A stretch of DNA of 31,917 nucleotides, taken from the NCBI GenBank assembly GCA_964635325.1, contig CAZWOL010000038.1, positions 1 through 31,917 on the forward strand, written 5' to 3'. The notes under the pieces are model-generated. The model searched no databases, was not told the origin of the DNA, and was given only the letters and a program-made list of their open reading frames with translations. The DNA comes from BOG-1112 sp964635325. GTDB lineage: Bacteria > Bdellovibrionota_B > Oligoflexia > Oligoflexales > Bog-1112. A program made the position numbers and the translations under genes. Every line of letters begins with the position of its first letter. The first letter of the stretch is position 1. Of the stretch, positions 1 through 7,517 are shown in pieces.

Positions 1-139
1 AAAGCGCTGTCAAGTTAGCAGGACAAGGGGTTTGAGTTTCGCAAAGAGTCTATTTGTAAGGTGAGCGAATCCTTCTGTTGGGATAACACTCTTCCGTGAG
101 ATCTGCTTTTGTGTCACCCTTGCTCGGACAAGACACCAG
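1..139. other. Non-coding edge segment, nothing recognised
   Basis: This is the region downstream of the minus-strand immunity gene. I see no convincing ORF, RNA gene or terminator. A colicin-type toxin gene would normally lie on the 5' side of its immunity gene, which here is the higher-coordinate side, so this segment is also not where the toxin would be expected. A TTGACA hexamer on the minus strand near positions 9-14 has no visible partner -10 box inside the window. Confidence 0.4.
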
Positions 140-340
140 TCAAAGAATAATGGGTCGATTGCTATCTTTTGCTTTTCTTAGAATTTCTTCCACAGTCATT
201 TCTTCAAAAGACCAGAAAATGATATCCGAAATAGAAGGGTAAAATTTCGTGAGTTCGGCGACCCAGAAATTAATCTCCTCTTCAGATCCTTCCGCATTGG
301 TTATTTTTTTTAAAAGCTGAATAGCCTCTTCATCATTCAT
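140..340 (-). CDS. Colicin/pyocin-type immunity protein (Im7/Im9 family), orphan
   Basis: Small acidic protein of 66 residues from the chosen start. It follows the colicin E nuclease immunity family (Colicin_Pyocin) in order: an N-terminal helix EAIQLLKKITNA matching the family's leucine-rich helix I ending in I-C-N-A, then SEEE, then the recognition segment YPSISDIIFW, which matches HPSGSDLIYYP, and a last helix VEEILRKAKDSNRP in place of IVNTVKQWRAANGK. In the known family this protein binds and blocks a cognate nuclease colicin, with the two Tyr of the DLIYYP loop and acidic helix II residues as the main contacts. Here the aromatic pair is Phe-Trp, so the partner is probably different. The ATG at 340 was chosen because GGA lies 6 nt upstream; in-frame ATG 355 and TTG 373 are alternatives. 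No toxin gene is seen on either side, so it may be an orphan antidote. The family match is by eye and not proven. Confidence 0.7.
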   Translation of the reverse strand: MNDEEAIQLLKKITNAEGSEEEINFWVAELTKFYPSISDIIFWSFEEMTVEEILRKAKDSNRPIIL

Positions 341-460
341 TTTATTTCCAACCATGATATTTTCTATTAACAACTTCTGTGTGAAATCGCGGTGTCGTGA
401 TCATTATGTTGCTGAGATCGTAAACATTTCCTCCTTGACCGATGGGGGCTTCGCGATTCT

Positions 461-616
461 TTAGCTGGCACGCTGAGACAGAGTGAGCCAATCATACTGA
501 TTTTCTTCGCAAAGTGAGGTCCAGCCCACGAACATCATTATTCCGCAGATAACTTCGCCTTTTTCAAGCCAAAAGTGTTGAACTGAATCCTCAAGCATGA
601 GAAAACTGCCCTTCAT
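461..616 (-). CDS. Possible small ORF or gene remnant, 51 aa
   Basis: An uninterrupted ATG-to-TAA frame encoding 51 residues, beginning MKGSFLMLEDSVQHFW and rich in aromatic residues (three Trp). The frame stays open upstream into the start of ffh on the opposite strand, and no Shine-Dalgarno sequence precedes the ATG. It lies upstream of the immunity gene on the same strand, which is where a toxin or second immunity gene would sit. It could be the 3' remnant of such a gene, a small real gene, or chance. I do not recognise the sequence. Confidence 0.25.
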   Translation of the reverse strand: MKGSFLMLEDSVQHFWLEKGEVICGIMMFVGWTSLCEENQYDWLTLSQRAS

Positions 617-648
617 TATGCCAAGTTCAAGCCCAAAGGGGGATGTCC

Positions 649-2199
649 ATGCTCGATCTATTAAGTAGTGGGTTCAAAAAAGCTTCAGAGAAGTTCCGTG
701 GTAAAGCGACGCTGTCTGAGGAAAACCTAGCGGATGCTATGGCGGAGATTCAGCGAAGCCTACTTGAGGCCGACGTCGAGTATGGGGTCGTGCAGACTTT
801 TATCGAACGAGTCAAACAAAAGTCCCTCGGACAAGAAGTCAATCTGCGCACGGGTACTGGCGGCCAAAAGATGCAAGTCAGTGCCGGCGATCACTTCGTC
901 AGTATCTGTAAGAACGAGCTCGAAAAACTGATGGGTGAGGGTGAGACTGAGCTTAAGCTCCCGTCGCACCTCGTGAAAATCATGATGGTCGGTTTACAAG
1001 GGACAGGTAAAACGACAACCTCAGGTAAGCTTGCCAAGTACCTGCGTGAGCGTAAGCATCGCAAGCCCCTCTTAGTTGCTGCAGATATCTATAGACCCGC
1101 TGCAGTTACACAACTCAAAATACTCGGGGAAAAACTTCATATCCCCGTCTTCCATATTGAAAATGCAAAGCCCCAAGACATCTGCCAACAAGCGCAAAAA
1201 TATGCTGTCGAGCAAGGCTGTGACGTCATTATTTACGATACAGCTGGACGCCTAAGTATCGATACCGCTCTGATGGCTGAACTCAATGCTATCCGTGATT
1301 TGACCAAACCAGACCACATTCTGCTCGTCTGCGACTCGATGATGGGTCAAGACGCAGTTACGACAGCTAAAGCCTTTGACGAACGTCTCGCTCTGTCCGG
1401 TATAGTGATGACCAAATTCGATGGTGACTCACGCGGGGGGGCAGCGCTCAGTATCCGTGAAATCACTGGGAAGCCGATCAAGTTTGTCGGTACGGGTGAG
1501 GGTCTAGACCGTCTGGAGGTCTTCCGTCCAGAGGGTATTGCAAGTCGCATACTCGGGATGGGTGACATCATCGGGTTGATGGAAGACTTCGAACGCGTTG
1601 CCGATGGTAACAAAGAAGAAGAGACCATGCGCATGCTGCAAGGTCGTTTCAATTTCAATGACTTCTATGAGCAGATCGCAACGATCCAAAAGATGGGCTC
1701 ACTCAAAGATATCATCGCAAAACTTCCAATGCAGAATCTAATTCCCAAAGAAGTGAATGTCGATGATAGAGAGTTGGTCAAAATTAAATCGATGATCGAT
1801 TCGATGACCAAAAAAGAAAAACTCATGCCTGATCTCATCGACTACAGTCGAGCACGACGCGTTGCACAAGGTAGTGGACGCAGCATTCGCGAAGTGACCG
1901 AACTCGTCAATCGCTTCCGTACTATGCGTAAGTTTATGGGCAAGATGGGTAAGAACCTCGGTGGGGGCATGATGGGAAAAATTCCAGGCATGAATGCTCT
2001 CTCTCAAATGAACCAACTGCGCAAACTTGCAAGTCAGGGTGGAATGCCTGGTATGCCGAAAATGCCTGGAATGCCTGGTTTTGGAGATGATATGGATTTT
2101 GGTGGTGGTAGTGCTCTTTTGAAAAGAGTCGACCACGATAAGATTAAAAAAGCCCGAAAAGCAGCAAAAAAAGCTCGGCAAAAAAACCGCAAGAAGTAA
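649..2199 (+). CDS. ffh: Signal recognition particle protein Ffh (SRP54 GTPase)
   Basis: Ffh binds 4.5S RNA and hydrophobic signal sequences on ribosomes and delivers them to FtsY at the inner membrane. Order along the protein: N-terminal helical bundle, G domain with P-loop GLQGTGKT at residues 115-122, DTAGR from D197, TKFDGD at 255-260, then the M domain with the RNA-binding stretch around SGRSIREV. The C-terminal tail has a Met/Gly/Pro-rich run (GMPGMPKMPGMPG) and a very basic end. At 516 residues it is longer than the E. coli protein (about 450), the excess being in the C-terminal region. ATG 649 is preferred over ATG 643 because an AGGGGG Shine-Dalgarno ends 6 nt before 649 but abuts 643. 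miaB starts 2 nt after the stop, so the two are probably translationally coupled. Confidence 0.97.
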   Translation: MLDLLSSGFKKASEKFRGKATLSEENLADAMAEIQRSLLEADVEYGVVQTFIERVKQKSLGQEVNLRTGTGGQKMQVSAGDHFVSICKNELEKLMGEGETELKLPSHLVKIMMVGLQGTGKTTTSGKLAKYLRERKHRKPLLVAADIYRPAAVTQLKILGEKLHIPVFHIENAKPQDICQQAQKYAVEQGCDVIIYDTAGRLSIDTALMAELNAIRDLTKPDHILLVCDSMMGQDAVTTAKAFDERLALSGIVMTKFDGDSRGGAALSIREITGKPIKFVGTGEGLDRLEVFRPEGIASRILGMGDIIGLMEDFERVADGNKEEETMRMLQGRFNFNDFYEQIATIQKMGSLKDIIAKLPMQNLIPKEVNVDDRELVKIKSMIDSMTKKEKLMPDLIDYSRARRVAQGSGRSIREVTELVNRFRTMRKFMGKMGKNLGGGMMGKIPGMNALSQMNQLRKLASQGGMPGMPKMPGMPGFGDDMDFGGGSALLKRVDHDKIKKARKAAKKARQKNRKK

Positions 2200-2201
2200 T
2201 T

Positions 2202-3596
2202 ATGCAAAATACAGAAAATACACTTAATCCGTCGCTCAAAGTTCATATAGAAACTTGGGGCTGTCAAATGAACGTTGCAGACAGCGAACGCATGCTGTCG
2301 CTGATGAAGCTCGAAAACTACAGTTGGGTTCCGACTGCAGACGATGCTGATTTGATCATACTCAACACCTGTCACATCCGTGAAAAAGCAAAGCACAAAG
2401 TGATGAGTCGTCTTGGTATGCTCAAACAGATGAAAGAGCAGCGTCCGATGATGGTTGCTGTTGCTGGTTGTGTGGCACAAGCTGAGGGCAAAAAACTTCT
2501 CGAGCAATCTTCGGCCATCGATATCTTATTGGGCCCAGGAAAGATCAAGGAACTCCCACGTCTTGTTGCAGACTTTAGAGCGACACATCAGAAGCAGTTA
2601 GCGACTGGTTTCGCCAAGAAAAGCGAAGCTAAGGTTGAAGAAACCGAAGATGATTTTCCGATCACACCGGAGACCTTGACTGGCAAAAACGAAGTCACAC
2701 GCTACGTCAATATCCAACAGGGTTGTGATAATTTCTGTACCTTCTGCGTAGTCCCCTTCACACGCGGGCGTGAGATCTCTGAAAAACCTGCAAGCATCGT
2801 AGCACAGGTGGAACGTCTCGTCGCAGGTGGAGCTCTCGAAGTCACTCTGCTTGGACAGAACGTCAATAGCTATGGTTCGGATTTGATCGAATCAGGTGTT
2901 CTCACAGCAAGCCAGGATGGTCCCTTTGTAGACCTCCTGCGTGCGGTTGCGAATGTGGAAGGTCTGAGTCGTTTGCGTTTTACAACGTCTAACCCCCATG
3001 ATTTTACAAAGCCTCTTGCTGATCTTTTTGCAACACAACCCAAACTTGGTAAGTACATACACTTGCCAGTGCAGAGTGGTAGTGATCGCATCTTAGCAGC
3101 AATGAAACGCAAAGTTACCCAGGCCGAGTACCTTGAAAGACTTGCTTGGTTACGATCTGCGATTCCAGATATTGCGATTTCGACCGATTTGATCGTCGGT
3201 TTTCCTGGTGAGACTGAAGAAGACTTTGAGCAAACCTATGATCTAGTACGCAAGGCAGATTATAGTTTCGTCTACGCTTTTGCATACTCTCCTCGTAAGG
3301 GTACTGCAGCAGCTCGTTTTCTAGAACAGGTGCCTGAATCTGTTAAATTCGAACGTCTAGCAAGACTCAATGCTTTGCAGGACAGTATCAGTTTGCGACA
3401 GGTTGAAGCAGAGTATGGACAAGAACGCAGTGTCTTATTTCACTACAAGAGCAAAAAAGAAGAAGACACTTACTATGGTAAGACCGAACACTTCCGTCTC
3501 ATCAAAGTCCATTCAGGACGCAATCTCGTTGGTATGGAGCTACCTGTGCGTGTCGATGGTGGTAACAAGACGGCTTTGACCGCTGTTTTGATTTAA
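2202..3596 (+). CDS. miaB: tRNA-2-methylthio-N6-dimethylallyladenosine synthase MiaB
   Basis: Radical-SAM methylthiotransferase that converts i6A37 of tRNAs to ms2i6A using two 4Fe-4S clusters. The N-terminal MTTase domain has the three cluster cysteines C21 (TWGCQMN), C57 (NTCHIREKA) and C90 (AGCVAQ). The radical-SAM motif CDNFCTFC gives C175, C179 and C182. The C-terminal ~65 residues have the size and position of the TRAM tRNA-binding domain. The 464-residue length is normal. The NTCHIREKA motif favours MiaB over the RimO and MtaB relatives. It sits 2 nt behind ffh and 16 nt ahead of the secreted NLS-tailed gene on the same strand, suggesting one transcript. Confidence 0.96.
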   Translation: MQNTENTLNPSLKVHIETWGCQMNVADSERMLSLMKLENYSWVPTADDADLIILNTCHIREKAKHKVMSRLGMLKQMKEQRPMMVAVAGCVAQAEGKKLLEQSSAIDILLGPGKIKELPRLVADFRATHQKQLATGFAKKSEAKVEETEDDFPITPETLTGKNEVTRYVNIQQGCDNFCTFCVVPFTRGREISEKPASIVAQVERLVAGGALEVTLLGQNVNSYGSDLIESGVLTASQDGPFVDLLRAVANVEGLSRLRFTTSNPHDFTKPLADLFATQPKLGKYIHLPVQSGSDRILAAMKRKVTQAEYLERLAWLRSAIPDIAISTDLIVGFPGETEEDFEQTYDLVRKADYSFVYAFAYSPRKGTAAARFLEQVPESVKFERLARLNALQDSISLRQVEAEYGQERSVLFHYKSKKEEDTYYGKTEHFRLIKVHSGRNLVGMELPVRVDGGNKTALTAVLI

Positions 3597-3612
3597 TAAG
3601 CGGAGTGAGATA

Positions 3613-4689
3613 GTGAAAGTCATTCTTCTACTTTTGTGTCTCTCAGCGCCTGTATGGGCTGTTAGTGAAGACAATACCAACTCAGTGTCAAATATTGTTC
3701 GGCTCGACCGTCAGTTTCATGATACTGCAGTTGTGACATTTGTCTCTTTGAGAGCTTTCATGGGAGTGATGCAATCTTTCAATATCCCTTATTCCGAAGA
3801 AGCTCATTTGCATGCGTTATTTTTAGAGCTCATTCCAACCCGAGTCCGTAAAGAGATTTTTGATCTTTCCAGTCGCATCGAATTCAATATTCGTAATTTG
3901 ATGTGGCAATCTCATGTGAATGATCCACCTGGGATGCCAATTGATATTCCTTTCGAATTTTGGCTGCATTTGAATGCCTCTCTCCCCTATATTTACTTTG
4001 AGCTTCAGAATACTGAGCGTTATTTTTCGATATCCGAAACGGACATATTGAGCTTCATTCATGGCCTGCTTTCTCGAGTAATGTTTCGACCAAGGCTCTA
4101 TCCATCTTCTGAGGAGTTTGCTTCGGATAACATTTTGATGCTCTTGCAATACATTGAACAATGGGGAGTTGAACGAGAGAGATTTGCTATCTTGTCATAT
4201 CTCAATCCTCTGTCTAGCGAAGTATTGTATATAGATGATCAAGCATCGACTTCGGTTCAGGTTCTTCCTCCAACCCCTAAAGCCATATCCGCAGGAGAAG
4301 CAAGCGAAGCCAGACCTCAGGCGCAGGATGATTCAGATTTCTTGAATTGGGTTTCGGAATATACGAATTCTTCAGGACCGTCTATTGGGAGTAGCTCGTC
4401 TTCAAGCTCCTCCAACTCTATTGTGGAGGGTTCGTTCTTTACTTCATCCGATCAGCCTTCGGATTTTGGCTTAGACCCTTTGTTTTATCGAAATTTTTCT
4501 CAGACCTTAGCTCAACCAAGTGAGTCAATACCTGAGCTCCCGGTGCGCCCCTCAGTTTCTCAACAGTGTCCGTCAAGTTTTCCAGAAAATCCAATAGAAC
4601 GATTTCGTTTGTGCCAACCTCAGCATCATTCTGAACTCATGACATGGTTTACGAGCGAAACTCCGAAAAAGAAACGGAAGAGACGTTAG
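3613..4689 (+). CDS. Secreted protein with Ser-rich linker and C-terminal SV40-like NLS
   Basis: A 358-residue protein I cannot assign to a family. It starts at GTG 3613 with GGAG 7 nt upstream and opens with a short Sec signal peptide (KVILLLLCLSAPVWA, likely cut after A16). Residues ~25-205 look helical and globular. Residues ~210-340 are low-complexity, including eight consecutive serines (260-267) written with five different codons, then a Pro/Ser/Gln region. The last eight residues, 351-358, are PKKKRKRR; the first six are identical to the core of the SV40 large-T nuclear localisation signal PKKKRKV. A signal peptide plus a C-terminal NLS is the layout expected of a secreted nucleomodulin. 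A basic tail could instead bind nucleic acid or lipid in the periplasm. It follows miaB by 16 nt and converges with tolB, whose stop lies 24 nt away. Confidence 0.85.
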   Translation: MKVILLLLCLSAPVWAVSEDNTNSVSNIVRLDRQFHDTAVVTFVSLRAFMGVMQSFNIPYSEEAHLHALFLELIPTRVRKEIFDLSSRIEFNIRNLMWQSHVNDPPGMPIDIPFEFWLHLNASLPYIYFELQNTERYFSISETDILSFIHGLLSRVMFRPRLYPSSEEFASDNILMLLQYIEQWGVERERFAILSYLNPLSSEVLYIDDQASTSVQVLPPTPKAISAGEASEARPQAQDDSDFLNWVSEYTNSSGPSIGSSSSSSSSNSIVEGSFFTSSDQPSDFGLDPLFYRNFSQTLAQPSESIPELPVRPSVSQQCPSSFPENPIERFRLCQPQHHSELMTWFTSETPKKKRKRR

Positions 4690-4713
4690 TCTCTATGCAC
4701 AAAGCAAGTGTTT

Positions 4714-6168
4714 TTACTCCATCTCTTTCAGATAGGGTCCCCACTTGGCGTCTTCTGCAGAAAAAAGACCGGTTGGGATAACGCGTTGCTCCGTGCCATC
4801 TGCATTCATAATGTAGAGTTGGTTGCGTCCGCGGTCGTTTGCCGTGCCGACTCGACTGGAGTGGAAGAGGATGAGGTGTCCGTTCGGAGAATAGGTCGGA
4901 CCCTTGTTGTCACCAGACTGTAATGTCAAACGTTCGAGTTTAGAGCCATCGATGTTCATGATGAAAATATCGAAGCGATTGATCCCCTTATCAAATCCTG
5001 CAAACGCAATTTTCTGAGAGTTGGGTGACCATGTTGGCATCGTATTCCACCATCCTGCATAGGTGAGACGTAGTTCGTTCTTAACTTTGACATCAGTAAA
5101 ATCTGCGTTCCATGCGAGCTCTGCTCGGAATAGATGAGGATTGCCGTAGCGACCGGAGGCGTATACCAACCATTTGCCATCGGGAGAAAAGATCGGATCA
5201 ACGTCGATACCATTGCCTGCGATCAAAGGACGACGAGCACCACCTTCGGGAGGAACTACATAGATTTCAGAACCACCTGTACGATCACCCTTTGCTTGAC
5301 GAATCTGTGAATATGCAATGATTTTACCTTGTGGAGAATAGTACCCACCACTATTCATCAAGCCTTTGTTTGCAAAGGCTAGTCCAGGGACCACATTGGT
5401 TTTGCGTGTGCGTAAGTCTTGTATGTAAAGATTTGGGTTGCCAGATTGGTAGGATGTATAAATCACTTTTTTGCCAGTTGGATCCCAAGCTGGTGAAATA
5501 TGGATGTCATTTCCTTTGCTCAATTGCTCCACATTGTGACCATCGGGATCACACATAAAAATTGCAGTTTGGCTCTTTGGGGTCTTTTTTCCAGTAAAGA
5601 CAATCTTCGACTGAAAGATTCCAGGCTGACCCGTGTAGCTTTCAAGTAGAGAATCAACGAAGCTCTTCAATGCATTATAAAGCTGCTCACCATTGCGGAC
5701 TTCATATCGTTTTTTATCAAGTCTTCGTCCGCGGTACACGTCGAGACCAGAGATCTCGAGCATAGGGATTTTCCCACTTTTGCTAAACTTACCTTGTACG
5801 ACAGTATCGACACTGATCATTTTCCAAAATGCAAGTTCATCAAGGTTTTGCTGGTCGCCTTTACCCGCGAAAGCATCTTGTCCGATCACTTTGAAGAAGC
5901 CCGTAAACTGCAAAAGAAAGGGAAGGTCTTCTTTAGCTTGTTTTTTTAGCGCAACAAGCTCGGTATCCTGCAAGTCCCCATCGAAGTCAGGCAAAGCAAC
6001 AATCAGCTTACGAAAACTGGGGTTGCTGATATTGATTACTCTTGAATCGTTGCTCATCATCGGTGCTACTTGTTGAGCTGGAGCAGCTTGTGGAGCAGGG
6101 TTTTCAGCACTTGCAAAAAGTGGGCAAACGCCAATACTTAATACAGACAGAATCATTATTTTAAACAT
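4714..6168 (-). CDS. tolB: Tol-Pal system translocation protein TolB
   Basis: Periplasmic component of the Tol-Pal envelope machine, which in studied bacteria binds Pal and keeps the outer membrane attached during division. A Sec signal peptide (MFKIMILSVLSIGVCPLFASA) is followed by an Ala/Pro/Gln linker, the TolB N-terminal domain (NISNPSFRKLIVALPDF onward, to about residue 190), then a beta-propeller of PD40 repeats, visible as recurring phrases such as HISPAWDPTGKKVIYTS, DVDPIFSPDGKWLVYAS and MPTWSPNSQKIAFAG. At 484 residues it is slightly longer than the E. coli protein. AGGA lies 7 nt before the ATG and overlaps the end of tolA, 8 nt upstream. No pal follows; the next gene is convergent. 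Confidence 0.95.
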   Translation of the reverse strand: MFKIMILSVLSIGVCPLFASAENPAPQAAPAQQVAPMMSNDSRVINISNPSFRKLIVALPDFDGDLQDTELVALKKQAKEDLPFLLQFTGFFKVIGQDAFAGKGDQQNLDELAFWKMISVDTVVQGKFSKSGKIPMLEISGLDVYRGRRLDKKRYEVRNGEQLYNALKSFVDSLLESYTGQPGIFQSKIVFTGKKTPKSQTAIFMCDPDGHNVEQLSKGNDIHISPAWDPTGKKVIYTSYQSGNPNLYIQDLRTRKTNVVPGLAFANKGLMNSGGYYSPQGKIIAYSQIRQAKGDRTGGSEIYVVPPEGGARRPLIAGNGIDVDPIFSPDGKWLVYASGRYGNPHLFRAELAWNADFTDVKVKNELRLTYAGWWNTMPTWSPNSQKIAFAGFDKGINRFDIFIMNIDGSKLERLTLQSGDNKGPTYSPNGHLILFHSSRVGTANDRGRNQLYIMNADGTEQRVIPTGLFSAEDAKWGPYLKEME

Positions 6169-6176
6169 GATGTTTC

Positions 6177-6983
6177 CTATTCGACCGGTTGTGTTTCAAA
6201 GGGGAGTGTAATGGTTTTGCCTACCCAGTCACGAGGTGGACTCGGGAAAGGGGCTGCTTTCTCGACCGTCTTTAATGCTAGTTGATCAAAGATGTTGTTA
6301 TGCGAGGAGTCAGCTAAGTCAAGACTTAGAATGCTGCCTTCATCATTGATCACGAGTTTTACGACGGCTCGCAAATGAGTATGCTTGAGTTCAAAAATTT
6401 CAGGTAACGCATAATTTCGTTGTATCCAAGCTTTAACGACGGATGCATAGCCTGAGCGTGTGTTGCCGATGCTTAGCATTCCATGCAGTTGGTTCGTTTC
6501 TAATTCTTTCTTGCGCTCTTTAAGGGCGTCGGTCAGCAGATGCTTGTCCGCAGTTTTATCTTTGTTCTTCTGCCTGTTCACTTCTTTGATCAGACGATCA
6601 AGAGCAATCTTGGTCGCATCTTCATCTTTTTTGTGATCGATTTCAATTTTTGGTTCTTCAGGAGCAGGTTTTTTTTGCTCTTCCTCAACCAACTCCTCAG
6701 GTTTAGGAGGGGTCTCGATTTCAAAACGTTTGGTGATTTGTGGCAGTTCAGGAACTTCTGGTGGAGGAGGAGCTTCTGCCTCCGCTTGTGGGGGATTGTT
6801 ATCGATTGCAATGATATCAATATCGATAGACCCTTCGTCTACTGTAGGCTGAGACCTAAAAAATAAAAACGAAGGATCAAAAATTAAAAAAGCCAAATGC
6901 ACGACAACCGAACTTGCGATAAGCCAACGCACAAGCTTGGTTTCGGATTCTTGGTTATAGGATTCGTATAAGTGAGTACTCAC
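6177..6983 (-). CDS. tolA: TolA/TonB-type energy transducer
   Basis: Inner-membrane protein that couples the TolQR proton motor to the outer membrane. One N-terminal membrane segment (WLIASSVVVHLAFLIF) is followed by a Pro/Glu-rich stretch (PPPPEVPELPQ, KPEELVEEEQKKPAPEEPK), a charged Lys/Glu helical region, and a C-terminal TonB/TolA domain (from about GYASVVKAWIQRNYALPEIF). The tolQ-R-x-B order identifies it as TolA. The start is ambiguous. GTG 6983 has AAGGA 5 nt upstream and leaves about 18 cytoplasmic residues before the membrane helix. GTG 7055 (24 residues longer) has GAGGAG 10 nt upstream but would translate three consecutive inverted repeats, so I prefer 6983. Confidence 0.88.
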   Translation of the reverse strand: MSTHLYESYNQESETKLVRWLIASSVVVHLAFLIFDPSFLFFRSQPTVDEGSIDIDIIAIDNNPPQAEAEAPPPPEVPELPQITKRFEIETPPKPEELVEEEQKKPAPEEPKIEIDHKKDEDATKIALDRLIKEVNRQKNKDKTADKHLLTDALKERKKELETNQLHGMLSIGNTRSGYASVVKAWIQRNYALPEIFELKHTHLRAVVKLVINDEGSILSLDLADSSHNNIFDQLALKTVEKAAPFPSPPRDWVGKTITLPFETQPVE

Positions 6984-6996
6984 ATCATTCCTTAGG

Positions 6997-7056
6997 TTCT
7001 GTCTGACAGAAACGATAGCTGCGTTGCTATCGTCGCTGCGGTGCTCGTTTAGCACC
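6997..7056. repeat. Three consecutive inverted repeats between tolR and tolA
   Basis: Read on the plus strand there are three side-by-side inverted repeats: TTCTGTC-T-GACAGAA (6997-7011, an operator-like palindrome); ACGATAGC, six loop bases, GCTATCGT (7012-7033); and GGTGCT, five loop bases, AGCACC (7040-7056). They fill the tolR-tolA junction. They could be a REP-like intergenic element, an mRNA processing or stability site that sets different tolQR and tolA levels, or a binding site. If tolA starts at GTG 7055 they would lie inside its 5' coding region. Confidence 0.6.
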
Positions 7057-7075
7057 TAAACTGCGCTCCTCGCTT

Positions 7076-7516
7076 CTAGTCGTGCTGTGTTTCTGGTGGA
7101 GTGGTGAGCATACCGATTTTGTCGACACCGGCAAGTTTCGCTGCCGACATTGCATCCACAACTCGTCCGTAGGCAACTGCTTTATCGGCACGTATAAAAA
7201 GATTTTTTTCTTTTTTTACCGCAAAAATCGCAGCAAATTTGGCTTGCAGTTGGTCGGGAACTACTCGCACCTTATCAAGATAAAAATGCCCAGCTGGATC
7301 AATTGTTAGAACGACTTTGGCGCCTTCGACGTTTTGTCCTTTGGCTCGACTCGTCGGTAAATTGACGTTGATACCACGTATGGAGAGCGGGGCTGCAATC
7401 ATAAACGTAATCAGCAACACCAACATAATATCCACAAGTGGGATGATGTTGATCTCGGCATGCGCAGCCAACTCTTCGTTGTTGTCGTCTCCTCCGAGAC
7501 CGATGCGTCCCAACAT
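7076..7516 (-). CDS. tolR: TolR / ExbD-family proton channel subunit
   Basis: Subunit of the TolQR proton-driven motor. This 146-residue protein has one N-terminal membrane helix (IIPLVDIMLVLLITFMIAAPL) carrying the conserved proton-carrying Asp as D29, then a periplasmic ExbD/TolR domain (KVVLTIDPAGHFYLDKVRV, KNLFIRADKAVAYGRVVDAM). The match to E. coli TolR/ExbD in length and motif order is good. The ATG follows the tolQ stop by one base (TAG-A-ATG), indicating translational coupling. The tolQ-tolR-tolA-tolB order favours Tol over an ExbBD-TonB uptake system. Confidence 0.95.
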   Translation of the reverse strand: MLGRIGLGGDDNNEELAAHAEINIIPLVDIMLVLLITFMIAAPLSIRGINVNLPTSRAKGQNVEGAKVVLTIDPAGHFYLDKVRVVPDQLQAKFAAIFAVKKEKNLFIRADKAVAYGRVVDAMSAAKLAGVDKIGMLTTPPETQHD

Positions 7517-7517
7517 T

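Noticed and set aside
2034..2507. 157-codon frame antisense across the ffh/miaB junction
   Set aside because: It overlaps two well-supported genes, and the composition (many Phe, His, Cys) is that of an antisense shadow.
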